Assembly (NCBI GenBank): GCA_958295665.1
Contig: OY282559.1
Location: forward strand, 264,406,057 to 264,470,056
Direction: 5' to 3'
Length of the DNA stretch: 64,000 nt
Source of the DNA: Tipula vernalis
Taxonomy: Eukaryota > Arthropoda > Insecta > Diptera > Tipulidae
The notes under the pieces were generated by a model that worked only from the letters and a program-made list of their open reading frames with translations, was not told the origin of the DNA and did no database searches. The translations under genes and the position numbers were made by a program. Shown piece by piece: positions 54,663 to 63,764 of the stretch. How positions within the stretch are numbered: position 1 is the stretch's first letter; the number at the start of each line of letters is the position of its first letter.

Positions 54663-55583
54663 ATGAGTCGCTTTCAAATAGTCAATGAATTGCATAAGCC
54701 GGCACGTAAAAATTTTATACGCAGACATGTTAAAATTAAGGGTATTGATGACTTATGGCAGGCAGATCTTGTGGAAATGATTCCCTATGCAAAAGAAAAT
54801 GCTGGTTTTAAATATCTTCTAACTGTAATCGATGCTTTTTCTAAATTTGCTTGGGTAGAACCTCTAAAGAACAAAACATCACAGGTGATTGTTGATGCTT
54901 TAACAAAAATTTTCAATGAGAGTAAAAGAATACCAAGGAATCTACAAACAGATATGGGAACTGAATTCTATAATAAAGATTTCAAACAGCTTGTGAAACA
55001 GAAAAGTATTAACCATTACTCAACATTTAGCCCAATAAAAGCATGTATAGTAGAAAGATTTAATAGAACTCTGAAGGAACATATGTGGAGGAAGTTTAGT
55101 CTTCAAGGATCTTACAAGTGGGTAAATATTTTAAAAAACTTAGTGAAAGATTACAACAACAAAAAACATAGGACAATTAAATTAGCACCTGCAGAAGTTA
55201 CTGTGGCAAATGAACAACAACTTTTAAAACATGTTTATACATATCCTAAGTTAATGCAGAAAAATAAATTTAAAGTTGGCGATTTCGTTCGAGTTAGCAA
55301 ATTTAAAACCGTTTTCGAAAAAGGTTATACACCAAATTGGACTACTGAAATATTTAAAGTTATCAGTATTAACAATAAGTTTCCTGTGACGTATTTACTT
55401 GAGGATTATAAGGGACAGCTAATATCTGGCAGGTTTTATGAAAAAGAGCTCCAAAAGACAAATCATCCTGATACTTACCTCGTAGAGAAAATCTTGAAGA
55501 AGAAAGGTAGCAAAGTTTATGTTAAATGGCTCGGTTTTGGATCATCTCATAACTCATGGATAAATAAAAACGATATTATTTAA
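54663..55583 (+). CDS. Polinton retroviral-type integrase with chromodomain
   Basis: 306 residues. The RNase H-fold core has Asp35 (LWQADLVE), Asp97 (LQTDMGTEF) and Glu131 (IVERFNRTLK), a D-x61-D-x33-E triad like retroviral and Ty3 integrases. The usual N-terminal HHCC zinc domain is not seen. An SH3-like region (FKVGDFVRVSKFK) follows. A C-terminal chromodomain at about 270-304 (VEKILKKKG, VYVKWLGFGSSHNSW) may target histone marks. It catalyses insertion of the linear element; the 6-bp duplication is its product. The gene is intact and converges with polB. Confidence 0.95.
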   Translation: MSRFQIVNELHKPARKNFIRRHVKIKGIDDLWQADLVEMIPYAKENAGFKYLLTVIDAFSKFAWVEPLKNKTSQVIVDALTKIFNESKRIPRNLQTDMGTEFYNKDFKQLVKQKSINHYSTFSPIKACIVERFNRTLKEHMWRKFSLQGSYKWVNILKNLVKDYNNKKHRTIKLAPAEVTVANEQQLLKHVYTYPKLMQKNKFKVGDFVRVSKFKTVFEKGYTPNWTTEIFKVISINNKFPVTYLLEDYKGQLISGRFYEKELQKTNHPDTYLVEKILKKKGSKVYVKWLGFGSSHNSWINKNDII

Positions 55584-55825
55584 AATATTCTAGTGTTTTT
55601 TATTTTAAAATTAATTATTATTATTATTATTATTAATTATTTATTTTAAAGAACTAATATATTGTTTTACATATAAATAAACAAATTTTCATATACTATA
55701 CATACAATTATAATTATTTTAAAATATAAACCTATTAATTATTACTATTCTAAATTTAATTAAAATTGTAAGGCATTAAATGTATTACATATATATTTAA
55801 GAAATATAAAATATGTTATTTATAA

Positions 55826-58800
55826 CTAAGTAAAATAGAAATTATCAATTTCATTATTACCCCATGCCAAAGTTTTGTATGAATTTGGAATTACAAATCG
55901 TTTATCATCGAAATTTGATAGCGCTAATTTGTTTGTCAATTGCGTGTATAGGTTGTGTCTAATACTTCTAAAATTTATTTGTGATCTAATTACATTAACA
56001 TTTTTATTCAAACAATTTTTAAAATCATTTAATGATATAGAATCAGAAACAACATTTTTTTTTATTCCTTTGATTTTCTTGATAATTTCATTATCATCTT
56101 CAAGGTTCAAACTATATGATTTTGCCCTGATTCCAACAAACTCTGTTAAGATTTTTCCACAACATTCATCTTTAAACATACCTAAAACCTTTTTATTTAC
56201 TAATGGGAAATTATATAAGTTGTTAGGAGAATAATCTGAAGTATCAAATTTCTCATTTAAATCAGGTTTTATATCTTTGTAAAAATCTATAGTTTGAATT
56301 TCATAAATTAATGAGTCTGTATCAGTATATAAAAGTGTTGCGTTATCATTGTATTTTGTCTTAATATAATCATAATGAAAATTATACATTAGAGTTTTAG
56401 ATAATTCTAAAACACAGAAACCCACATAAATAGGTTTATTGTACGTAATAGATAATCGGCTCATTTGAATAGCAACCAAATTTTCATCAAATATCGAGGA
56501 TGAATGAAAATTAGGTTTGCTAATTAAAGTATTAGCACCAAATTTGTTACCTAGATTTTCCCAATGTGTTGATAATCTTATATCGGTTCTTTTTTCAACA
56601 TTTTCTATTGTTTTTCCGAAAACACTATTATTCTTTAATTTATACAAATCTTTTTCAAAAGAATTTTGAGCTTTTGTACGAAGATCTGTATTTAAATCAA
56701 TATAAGATTTCAACCATGGTTTTTGGCTAAACTTTAAAACTCTATGTATTTTTTTTAATATTAATCCCTTATTAAGACAGTCTTTCAAATTTTTCTGATG
56801 AATAACATATTCCTGTTTAGGTTGTAGATTAGCAATTAATTTATTTTCTTTTGAGCTTTGGTATAAGGGTTTTATGTTTTCCATACAAAATGGTAAATCA
56901 TTATGTTGTTTATGTAGATGGCTCGGATAATCTAAATCAACTTCAAGAATATAACCTATGTCTGATTCATTATCTGTCAGAGAATTAATATCAAATTTAT
57001 CTAATTCCGATGAATCAAGAAATCTGAAATTAGCATACGGTAGTGATTGACTCATGGCCCATCCATATAGATTGTTGGCATCTAAATAAACAAGAAAATT
57101 AGAATCCATTTCCTTATTATAATTTTTCATATATTTGTGATTTGCTCTTGCATATCGTTTTGAACACTGAGCTAAACCACCTCGAATACCTTTCCTAATA
57201 AAATTTACCATGTCTATATCTTTAAGCAATTCTAATTTGATTTTTGTAAACTTAAGCATTGCATCCCAACTTAAACCAGGAGATGTAAAATAATGAGCCG
57301 GGTCAAGACCGTACGTTTTCATGCAAACATTTCGAAAATTTTCAAATATATCCGCCAAAATAAGAACATCTGATTTTAAATATAAGTCAGAATATTCACC
57401 TAAACTTTTACATTGAAATGTTTCCCAAACATTTAAAGCATGGTTATATTGATCGTCAGAAATATCACAATTTAGTAATTGATTATAAAAATTATTTTTA
57501 GGTGGTAATTGAGTTTCATCTAACTTTTTGAAACTATCTAGATAATCATAGGGGAAAACTCCTTTTTTCTTTATAAGGTTAAATTCAGTATGATTAGAAA
57601 AACTCTTTCTAACTTCTTTGAATTGAGAGTCATTAAGATTATTAGATAGTTTGTCAATGCTAGCTGCCATAAATTTAAATGAATCTACAAACCTTAATTT
57701 AATTTTTTTATGCTCACTAATTTTAAAATGTTTTGTGAATGATATATATCGTTCCTTATTCTGAGCGATTAAATCTATCTGTTCAGTATCAAACCCTAAT
57801 TCTTTTATAATAAAATGAGAATCATAGCCACTTAAATTGTGACAAAATATTGGAACGAAATCAGCTATTTTATAATTTAAATTACATTTAACATGTGCAG
57901 CACCTCTAAATTTCCCTGTTAAATGGCAATGATCCCTAACTTTATAGTTTTCATCATCATCAAAATCACCATCACAAATATGACATTTATTTGAAAAATT
58001 ATAATTTAATTGCTCCGTGTAGGAAAGTTTTTTCATTTTTCGATTTACGTGTAGCTCGTTGTATATAATTTCTAAATCTTGTTTTAATTTATCAATGAAA
58101 ATTTTCCCACAATCATTACCTCTGTATGTAACAAATTTAGATTTAATGTCATTATATGAACATTTAATGTAATATGCAAAACTGTAGGGTTCATGTTTTA
58201 AAATATTTTCACTAAAAGATATCTCAGGATTTAGAGTACACGAATCAATTGGTTTTAATATTGCTTCAAAATCACAATATATCACATATGGGACTTGTAA
58301 TTTATGACGATAATTACTAAATTCTAAAAAGTCATTTTCTTCATTAGGAAGAATACATTTAATTCTATTGCAACCATATTGCACATGATTATTTAAACCT
58401 TCCTCATTTCTAAAAAATATTAAACAACCATCACAAATAAATTTTTTATTAGTTCTTTTTGACAATTGTTTGCCTACTAAGGTATTTAATTTTTTTATAT
58501 AGCAATAATGACTATTTCCACTATCTTCTATATACAATAGATTAACATGATGAGATTTTTTTGATTTTGTATAATATAAAGGTCCCACAATTTGATTACC
58601 TTCTAAACTATACACATTTACACTTATATTATTCTGGCTTTCAAATTGTGGGATATCTTTTAAAGGCATGGGGAAACTAATATTATCTAAATTTAAGATA
58701 GAACTATAGTGAGGAAATGAATTACACCGTTGAGGTTTTCTTACATTAGGATATTTGCTAGCCATGATTGACCAGGCGAAGCAGGTTAGATCTGCATTTT

Positions 58801-59650
58801 GTACATTGATTATAGCCTTTTTATCTTTAATACATTTTGGGAGAGGTATGTAAGAGGACCCTCTCATTGGACTATATTTGTTAAAATTTACTTCAATGAA
58901 CAATACTTTTTCAATTGCCCATCCAGACTCTTTCTCCTGAAACTCCTCACTCAGAGTATTCAGGGTGCAGACAAGCTGAGAAAATATCTCATCCAAATCG
59001 CTAGCTTCCGTTAAAATTGCATTTTTAGTATTAAATGATTTTAATGAGCTAACATTTGCTTCATCTTTTAAATCAAATTTAGTGAATAAGCCAAACAATT
59101 CAAAATTTACTTTGCAAACTTTAAATAACTCTGTTTGAAGCTCTATTAATTTAATTATTTTATGTTTTATTGAACACATAAAATCATTTATACTAATATA
59201 GTTAATAGGTACATCTGAAACCCTATAACTAATTATTCGGGACTTGAATGCAGTGCTAATTATTTGGATGTTCTCATCATTCTCACTATAGTTCCTTAAA
59301 CAATTGTTTTTATGAAGTAAGGATTTATAATGATTAAATAAAAATTTTTTTGAAATACTTACATTGCAATTACTACATAAAACGTCATCAGTAGGTGCAT
59401 CATCCATTTTGATTCTCTTGGCAGCTCCTACAACTGTCCTTGAGTTTGATGGAATATGTACCCTCTCGCGATTATTAACGGCTGATGTAACATGCATCCT
59501 CTTGCTATGATAATCAAGTTTTCGTTTATTGCCGAAAACGATGCCACACACTTCACACAGCATGTTATCTTGAGGGTGCTGCTCCTTTGAATGCCGAATT
59601 AAAACGTCTTTTGATGAAAACATTTTGTTGCATTCTTCACAGTTATTCAT
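55826..59650 (-). CDS. Protein-primed family B DNA polymerase with N-terminal zinc fingers
   Basis: 1274 residues. Two C2H2 fingers at about 4-25 and 32-54 precede a long terminal-protein-like region. Exonuclease motifs: Exo I YCDFEA (about 458), Exo II CHNLSGYDSHF (about 608), Exo III YSDLYLKSDVL (about 757). Polymerase motifs: A DANNLYGWAM (about 856), B KNNSVFGKT (about 1005), C YTDTDS (about 1112). All catalytic Asp residues are present. It would copy the linear genome from a protein primer bound at the terminal repeats. A TATA-like TTTATATATTTT lies only about 12 bp upstream of the first ATG, so a later ATG (residue 10) or a 5'-UTR splice at TTTTCAG is possible. Confidence 0.97.
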   Translation of the reverse strand: MNNCEECNKMFSSKDVLIRHSKEQHPQDNMLCEVCGIVFGNKRKLDYHSKRMHVTSAVNNRERVHIPSNSRTVVGAAKRIKMDDAPTDDVLCSNCNVSISKKFLFNHYKSLLHKNNCLRNYSENDENIQIISTAFKSRIISYRVSDVPINYISINDFMCSIKHKIIKLIELQTELFKVCKVNFELFGLFTKFDLKDEANVSSLKSFNTKNAILTEASDLDEIFSQLVCTLNTLSEEFQEKESGWAIEKVLFIEVNFNKYSPMRGSSYIPLPKCIKDKKAIINVQNADLTCFAWSIMASKYPNVRKPQRCNSFPHYSSILNLDNISFPMPLKDIPQFESQNNISVNVYSLEGNQIVGPLYYTKSKKSHHVNLLYIEDSGNSHYCYIKKLNTLVGKQLSKRTNKKFICDGCLIFFRNEEGLNNHVQYGCNRIKCILPNEENDFLEFSNYRHKLQVPYVIYCDFEAILKPIDSCTLNPEISFSENILKHEPYSFAYYIKCSYNDIKSKFVTYRGNDCGKIFIDKLKQDLEIIYNELHVNRKMKKLSYTEQLNYNFSNKCHICDGDFDDDENYKVRDHCHLTGKFRGAAHVKCNLNYKIADFVPIFCHNLSGYDSHFIIKELGFDTEQIDLIAQNKERYISFTKHFKISEHKKIKLRFVDSFKFMAASIDKLSNNLNDSQFKEVRKSFSNHTEFNLIKKKGVFPYDYLDSFKKLDETQLPPKNNFYNQLLNCDISDDQYNHALNVWETFQCKSLGEYSDLYLKSDVLILADIFENFRNVCMKTYGLDPAHYFTSPGLSWDAMLKFTKIKLELLKDIDMVNFIRKGIRGGLAQCSKRYARANHKYMKNYNKEMDSNFLVYLDANNLYGWAMSQSLPYANFRFLDSSELDKFDINSLTDNESDIGYILEVDLDYPSHLHKQHNDLPFCMENIKPLYQSSKENKLIANLQPKQEYVIHQKNLKDCLNKGLILKKIHRVLKFSQKPWLKSYIDLNTDLRTKAQNSFEKDLYKLKNNSVFGKTIENVEKRTDIRLSTHWENLGNKFGANTLISKPNFHSSSIFDENLVAIQMSRLSITYNKPIYVGFCVLELSKTLMYNFHYDYIKTKYNDNATLLYTDTDSLIYEIQTIDFYKDIKPDLNEKFDTSDYSPNNLYNFPLVNKKVLGMFKDECCGKILTEFVGIRAKSYSLNLEDDNEIIKKIKGIKKNVVSDSISLNDFKNCLNKNVNVIRSQINFRSIRHNLYTQLTNKLALSNFDDKRFVIPNSYKTLAWGNNEIDNFYFT

Positions 59651-60175
59651 GATTTAACTGAAAATATATAAAGAGATAATATGTTAAAACGTTATATATA
59701 ATTTAAATAAATGTATATTTGTAACTTACGTTAAAAAATTTTTCGCTTATGTATTTAAAATTTTATTTATTTTATTAATTGATTTACTTCTAATATTTAA
59801 CACTTAGAAGTTGTAAATATAATTAGTTTATAGCTACTACACAAATAAATGTTCACTAACACAAAAAAAAGATTATTGATTAAATTATAATATTTAACAA
59901 TTAAAAGTTGTATAACAATTAGTTTATAATTTTCGGTACTACACAAATATTTTCACAAATAGGTACTTCTTAACTTTTATATTGTTTTTTTATTGATCAA
60001 CATTGATTACGATCACTTCACTTTTAATTTTAAAATAATAGGTAAATCAAAAAAATATTAATTTATATTTTAAATTGTATTTAATTTTACACCACACAGT
60101 AATACGTTGTATAAGTTTATTAATTAAATGCATCAAAATAACATCAAAACTACCACTTATATATTCTATATTTCT
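59651..60175. other. Polinton sub-terminal AT-rich region upstream of polB
   Basis: Contains the polB promoter and two partly similar phrases (TAATATTTAACA(C/A)TTA-AAGTTGTA near 59790 and 59890). No gene was seen. Confidence 0.5.
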
Positions 60176-60360
60176 AATTTTCATTATGTACATTACAGCA
60201 AATTTTACGCCAAGGTTAAATTATAAAATATTATTATAACTATGCAGTTATGCATTCTCCGGAAATGTCACGGTTGAATTAAAAAAAAAAAATATTATTA
60301 TAACTTTACACTATCTAATTTCAATTAATAAAAAATTATTATCGTATACAAAATATTTTT

Positions 60361-60541
60361 AAAGCGTGTAGAGTTTGTAATCGACATTTAGGGGTATTAT
60401 TATATGTATTATTTTAATTTTTTTATTTCGCTGAACATGCGGAATTTTTTTTAAAGCGTGTAGAGTTTGTAATCGACATTTAGGGGTATTATTATATTAT
60501 TGTAATTTTTTTATTTCGCTGAACATGCGGAATTTTTTTTT
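60361..60541. repeat. 92-bp tandem duplication within the right TIR
   Basis: AAAGCGTGTAGAGTTTGTAA starts at 60361 and again at 60453; each copy runs to CTGAACATGCGGAATTTTTT. The left TIR has one copy. Confidence 0.9.
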
Positions 60542-60570
60542 TAAACCATAAATAGTTGATGATTTACAAT

Positions 60571-60643
60571 CTCGCTCGTAGTATGATGGTTAAGACAGTT
60601 TCTTACCATGCAAAAGTCTCGAGTTCGATTCTCGTCGATGACC
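60571..60643 (+). other. tRNA-like sequence with Pol III A and B boxes (right TIR)
   Basis: Inverted counterpart of 46719-46791, with A-like box TAGTATGATGGTTA and B-box core GTTCGATTC. Both copies keep the boxes unchanged although neighbouring TIR positions differ. Confidence 0.5.
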
Positions 60644-60857
60644 ATGAATTTTTCTTGTTGAATTTACACATGAAATCATTATTACAGAGTTTAGTTACTT
60701 TGATTGCACTGTACAGAGATTTAGTTACTGTGGTTGCACTGTGTAGTATGCATATAAAAAAAATACGTAAACGTTCATGTTGTTGTAATTTACATGTAAA
60801 AAATGTTTGGTGTAAAATCTTTTTCGGTTGGCCCAGGAACATCCACTTTACACTACT

Positions 60858-60863
60858 GATGAG
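60858..60863. repeat. Polinton right target-site duplication GATGAG
   Basis: Exact copy of 46498-46503, directly abutting the right terminal repeat. Confidence 0.95.
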
Positions 60864-62785
60864 CACTCCGTAGTCCAAACAAATGGGGATTTTTTGTTTT
60901 TACGACAATTTACGAGATGTTGATGAATTGGAGAAAGCATTTCAGCTAGGTGCCTGATGAATCTTTGGTAATAATTCACCATACCTACAAATCGTTGCAA
61001 CTGCTTAATAGATGTAGGGTGAGGGAAATCGCGTATAGCTAAGATTCTATCTTCAGATGGCTTAATACCATCTTTCGTGATCTCGTGACTGAGAAAGCTC
61101 AATCTGGATGCACCAAATTCCCATTTTGATGGTTTTATCCTAAGATCGAACTCGCTAAGTCGCTGAAAAAGAATACGAAGATGTTCAAAATGCTCACCAA
61201 TATATCGTCGACATACACAAAATTAAAATCCAGACCATCAGTGACTTTGTTCATAAAGCGCTGGAAGGTCTGTGCTGCATTTCTCAGACCATAAGGCATA
61301 CGCATGAACTCAAAAAGTCCAAATGATACTGTTACTGCGGTTTTATGTATGTCTTCATTAGCAACCGGTACATGGTGGTAAGCTTTAATTAAATCAATTT
61401 TTGAAAAGATGGTGCAACCATGAAGATTCATGGTGAAATTGTGAATGTGCGGTAAGGGATACCGGTCTGGCACAGTGATTGCGTTGAGTCGCCGGTAATC
61501 CCCGCAAGGTCGCCAGTCGTTACTGTCTTGCTTTGGAACAAGATGTAACGGTGACGCAGCAGATGAAGATGAGGCACGACAAAGCCCTAATTTTACCATG
61601 TGATCAAATAAATTTTTCGTAATTTTATGTTTTTCTGGACAAAGCCTTCTTGGTCGGGAAAAAGGAAGGTATCTTTCAGTAACAATATGATGCACAATAT
61701 TGTGGCTAACTGGACTATCATAGTTGGGTTCCCGCGTCAGTTGAGGGAATTGGCTAAGGAGTTCACCGTATTTTCCATCGACCGCGAATAATTGCGGCGC
61801 TGAAAAATCACCTGAGATTTCTACAGCTGAGACCGTAAGTGAAGTATTCGTGTCGAGAAGACGTTTATTCTTTAGATCAATTGAAATTCCATACTTGGTG
61901 AGGAAATCTGCTGCTAAAATTGGACGTTTGATCTCACCAATTTTGAAAGCATGAGTGATTGCTCTGCGAACTCCTAAGTCAATCTGTAAAAGTTTAATGC
62001 CATACGTTTTGATAGGTGTTCCGTTGGCAGCAACTAAGATGTCTTGAGATTCAGTGGACAATTCACGAAAGTATTAATGCGGGATAACTGACACGTCAGA
62101 TCCCGTGTCTACCAGAAAACTGAGTTGAGTTTTGGGACATTTTATAATAAGACGGCGATTATAAACTGTTCCAACGTCGGCCGTTACGGCGTTGGATTGT
62201 ATCTGTTTCCCGCCGATCCTGTATTTCGAGATAATTGATTGTTACCAAATGTACATCCATAACCTCCACATTTCCTAGCGCGATGTCTAAATTTACGATG
62301 GTACCAACACATGCCATTGACAAGTCGAATCTTGGAACCTGACTGTTTTGACCTAGAGCCAGATCGATTGTACCTAGAATTAGAACGACCACGCCACTGC
62401 GGTCTATTATTCGATTCTGAAGTATTAGAGGAAGCTGTGAATTTGTCTAACCGTGACCTGTATTCATTTATTGAGCGCGTTAACGTCTGCAGATTTAAAC
62501 TATCGTTTGACTCGGAAACAGTCGATACTGCATTAATAAATGGATTAGTGGGGTTCATGATGTTCCAAACTTTATCGGCTATGTCACATTGTGTCGTGAT
62601 TGGACTTCCGTCGCTCGCAGCAATCACTGTTTGAATTTATTGAGGCAGGCGCTTGAACCAAAGTGTTTTTAACAGCTCATCATTGTAAAAATTAGATTTA
62701 CCTGCTATTATTTTCATTTTATTAAATAACTCGGACGGTTTCTGATGACCTAACTCTGTCGAGCTTAATAGTTGTTGATTTCGTC
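60858..62785 (-). pseudogene. pol: Ty3/gypsy gag-protease-RT, 5' half of the element split by the Polinton
   Basis: Minus strand, 5' to 3': Gag C-terminal part (SELFNKMKIIAG, LLKTLWFKRLP), an in-frame TAA at about 62640, and a cysteine motif CWYHRKFRHRARKC. The protease region (TDVSVIP equivalent near 62090, [11 protein letters not shown]) and RT follow ([46 protein letters not shown]). There is a one-frame break near 61195, then RT thumb (DFPHPTSIKQLQRFVGMVNYY) up to WTTECSS at the Polinton junction. The gag N-terminus is missing beyond 62785. Confidence 0.8.
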
Positions 62786-63357
62786 ATATCACAAGTAAAA
62801 CAAAACAAAATAAATTAAAATTTATTAAGAGCCAATAATATAAAAAATAATAAAAATAATTTGCTTTGATTAAATAATTTACTAACGCCCGGTTTCACAA
62901 AAAAAAAAAAAAAAAAAAAAAAATCCAATCTCTAGTCAAATAATATTTCGTCCCTTTCTTCATTTATAAAATTGCATTTGGCTTCGTAATACAAGTTCAA
63001 TGCAACTTGATTATTTGTTTTATTTAGAAATATTTAGCCTTCAGCTAAATAATTAGCTTTCCAGTTAAAATGTTCATGTAAAATAGAAATAAAATTAACC
63101 TGCGTTGTATTTGTGTAATGAAATAAATCGCAATTATTTAACTGGAGATTACCAGTATTTTGGTCAAACCGTGCATAAATGCCCTTTAGACACTTTACAA
63201 TCGTAGGTGGTGAATTTTTTTACAAGCACTACCTGATTCTTACGTAGCCTTCCATTTCTTTGATTTCGACTCCAAACAAAGCCAGCATTTACCGGTTTGT
63301 GAATAATCCTAACACGAATCTCTTCCAATGATGGTAATTGTAAGCGCCAAATCTAAC
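62786..63357. other. Non-coding gap with a 24-base poly(A) run
   Basis: AT-rich DNA. The A24 run is at 62899-62922, next to CGCCCGGTTTCAC. No gene was seen. Confidence 0.4.
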
Positions 63358-63764
63358 TGTAACGCCTGATCCTTTAAAAATATAAACCTTTACGAGTTTC
63401 GATAATAGCGTTATGTCGTGGATGAAATCGTTTGATGGAAAATTAAACACAATTTTGTCGCTTGTAATAATTATTTTACACAAGTTCAATTTTTATTTTC
63501 ACCGTTGTGACCAACCAATTATAATATCACAAAAATTAAGCCCCGAAATTGCAAAATGCAATTTCTTTTATAGTTTTTTTTGTAAAGGGGAATTTTAGTA
63601 CATCTGTAATTTTGCTCAAATTTAATATAATAAATATAATAATATAAATCAATGTGAAGCATTGTTAAGATTAATTGGCTTACATTTAGAACATCATAGT
63701 AATGTTTGAATTGAGGAAGCATTGGTGGCATTTTATACGTTTATACGACATCTCCCCCCAAAAG
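63358..63764 (-). repeat. LTR-like sequence with purine tract
   Basis: On the minus strand CTTTTGGGGGGAGA is followed by TGTCGTATAAACG (from 63750). A TATAAAAG box (about 63573) and AATAAA (about 63497) follow, and the sequence ends GGCGTTACA at 63358. TGGCGC, a primer-site-like string, comes 8 bases later. It does not match the LTR candidate at 44840, so its owner is unclear. Confidence 0.35.

Larger units (their letters stand above)
46504..60857. mobile_element. Complete Polinton/Maverick element, 14,354 bp
   Basis: It is bounded by inverted repeats starting AGTAGTGTAAAGTGG and by a perfect GATGAG duplication. It encodes protein-primed PolB, retroviral-type integrase, A32-like ATPase, adenain-like protease and both jelly-roll capsid proteins, the full Polinton hallmark set, with no frame break seen in any core gene. 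Accessory genes include a BIR protein. Polintons are thought to be both self-synthesising transposons and integrated viruses. The two terminal repeats differ by several substitutions and by a tandem duplication, so the insertion is not brand new. Confidence 0.97.
60176..60857. repeat. Polinton right terminal inverted repeat, about 680 bp
   Basis: Reverse complement of 46504-47094 with scattered substitutions, about 90 bp longer because of the internal tandem duplication at 60361-60541. Confidence 0.95.

Noticed and set aside
55875..56234. Plus-strand frame inside polB
   Set aside because: Shadow of the polymerase gene.
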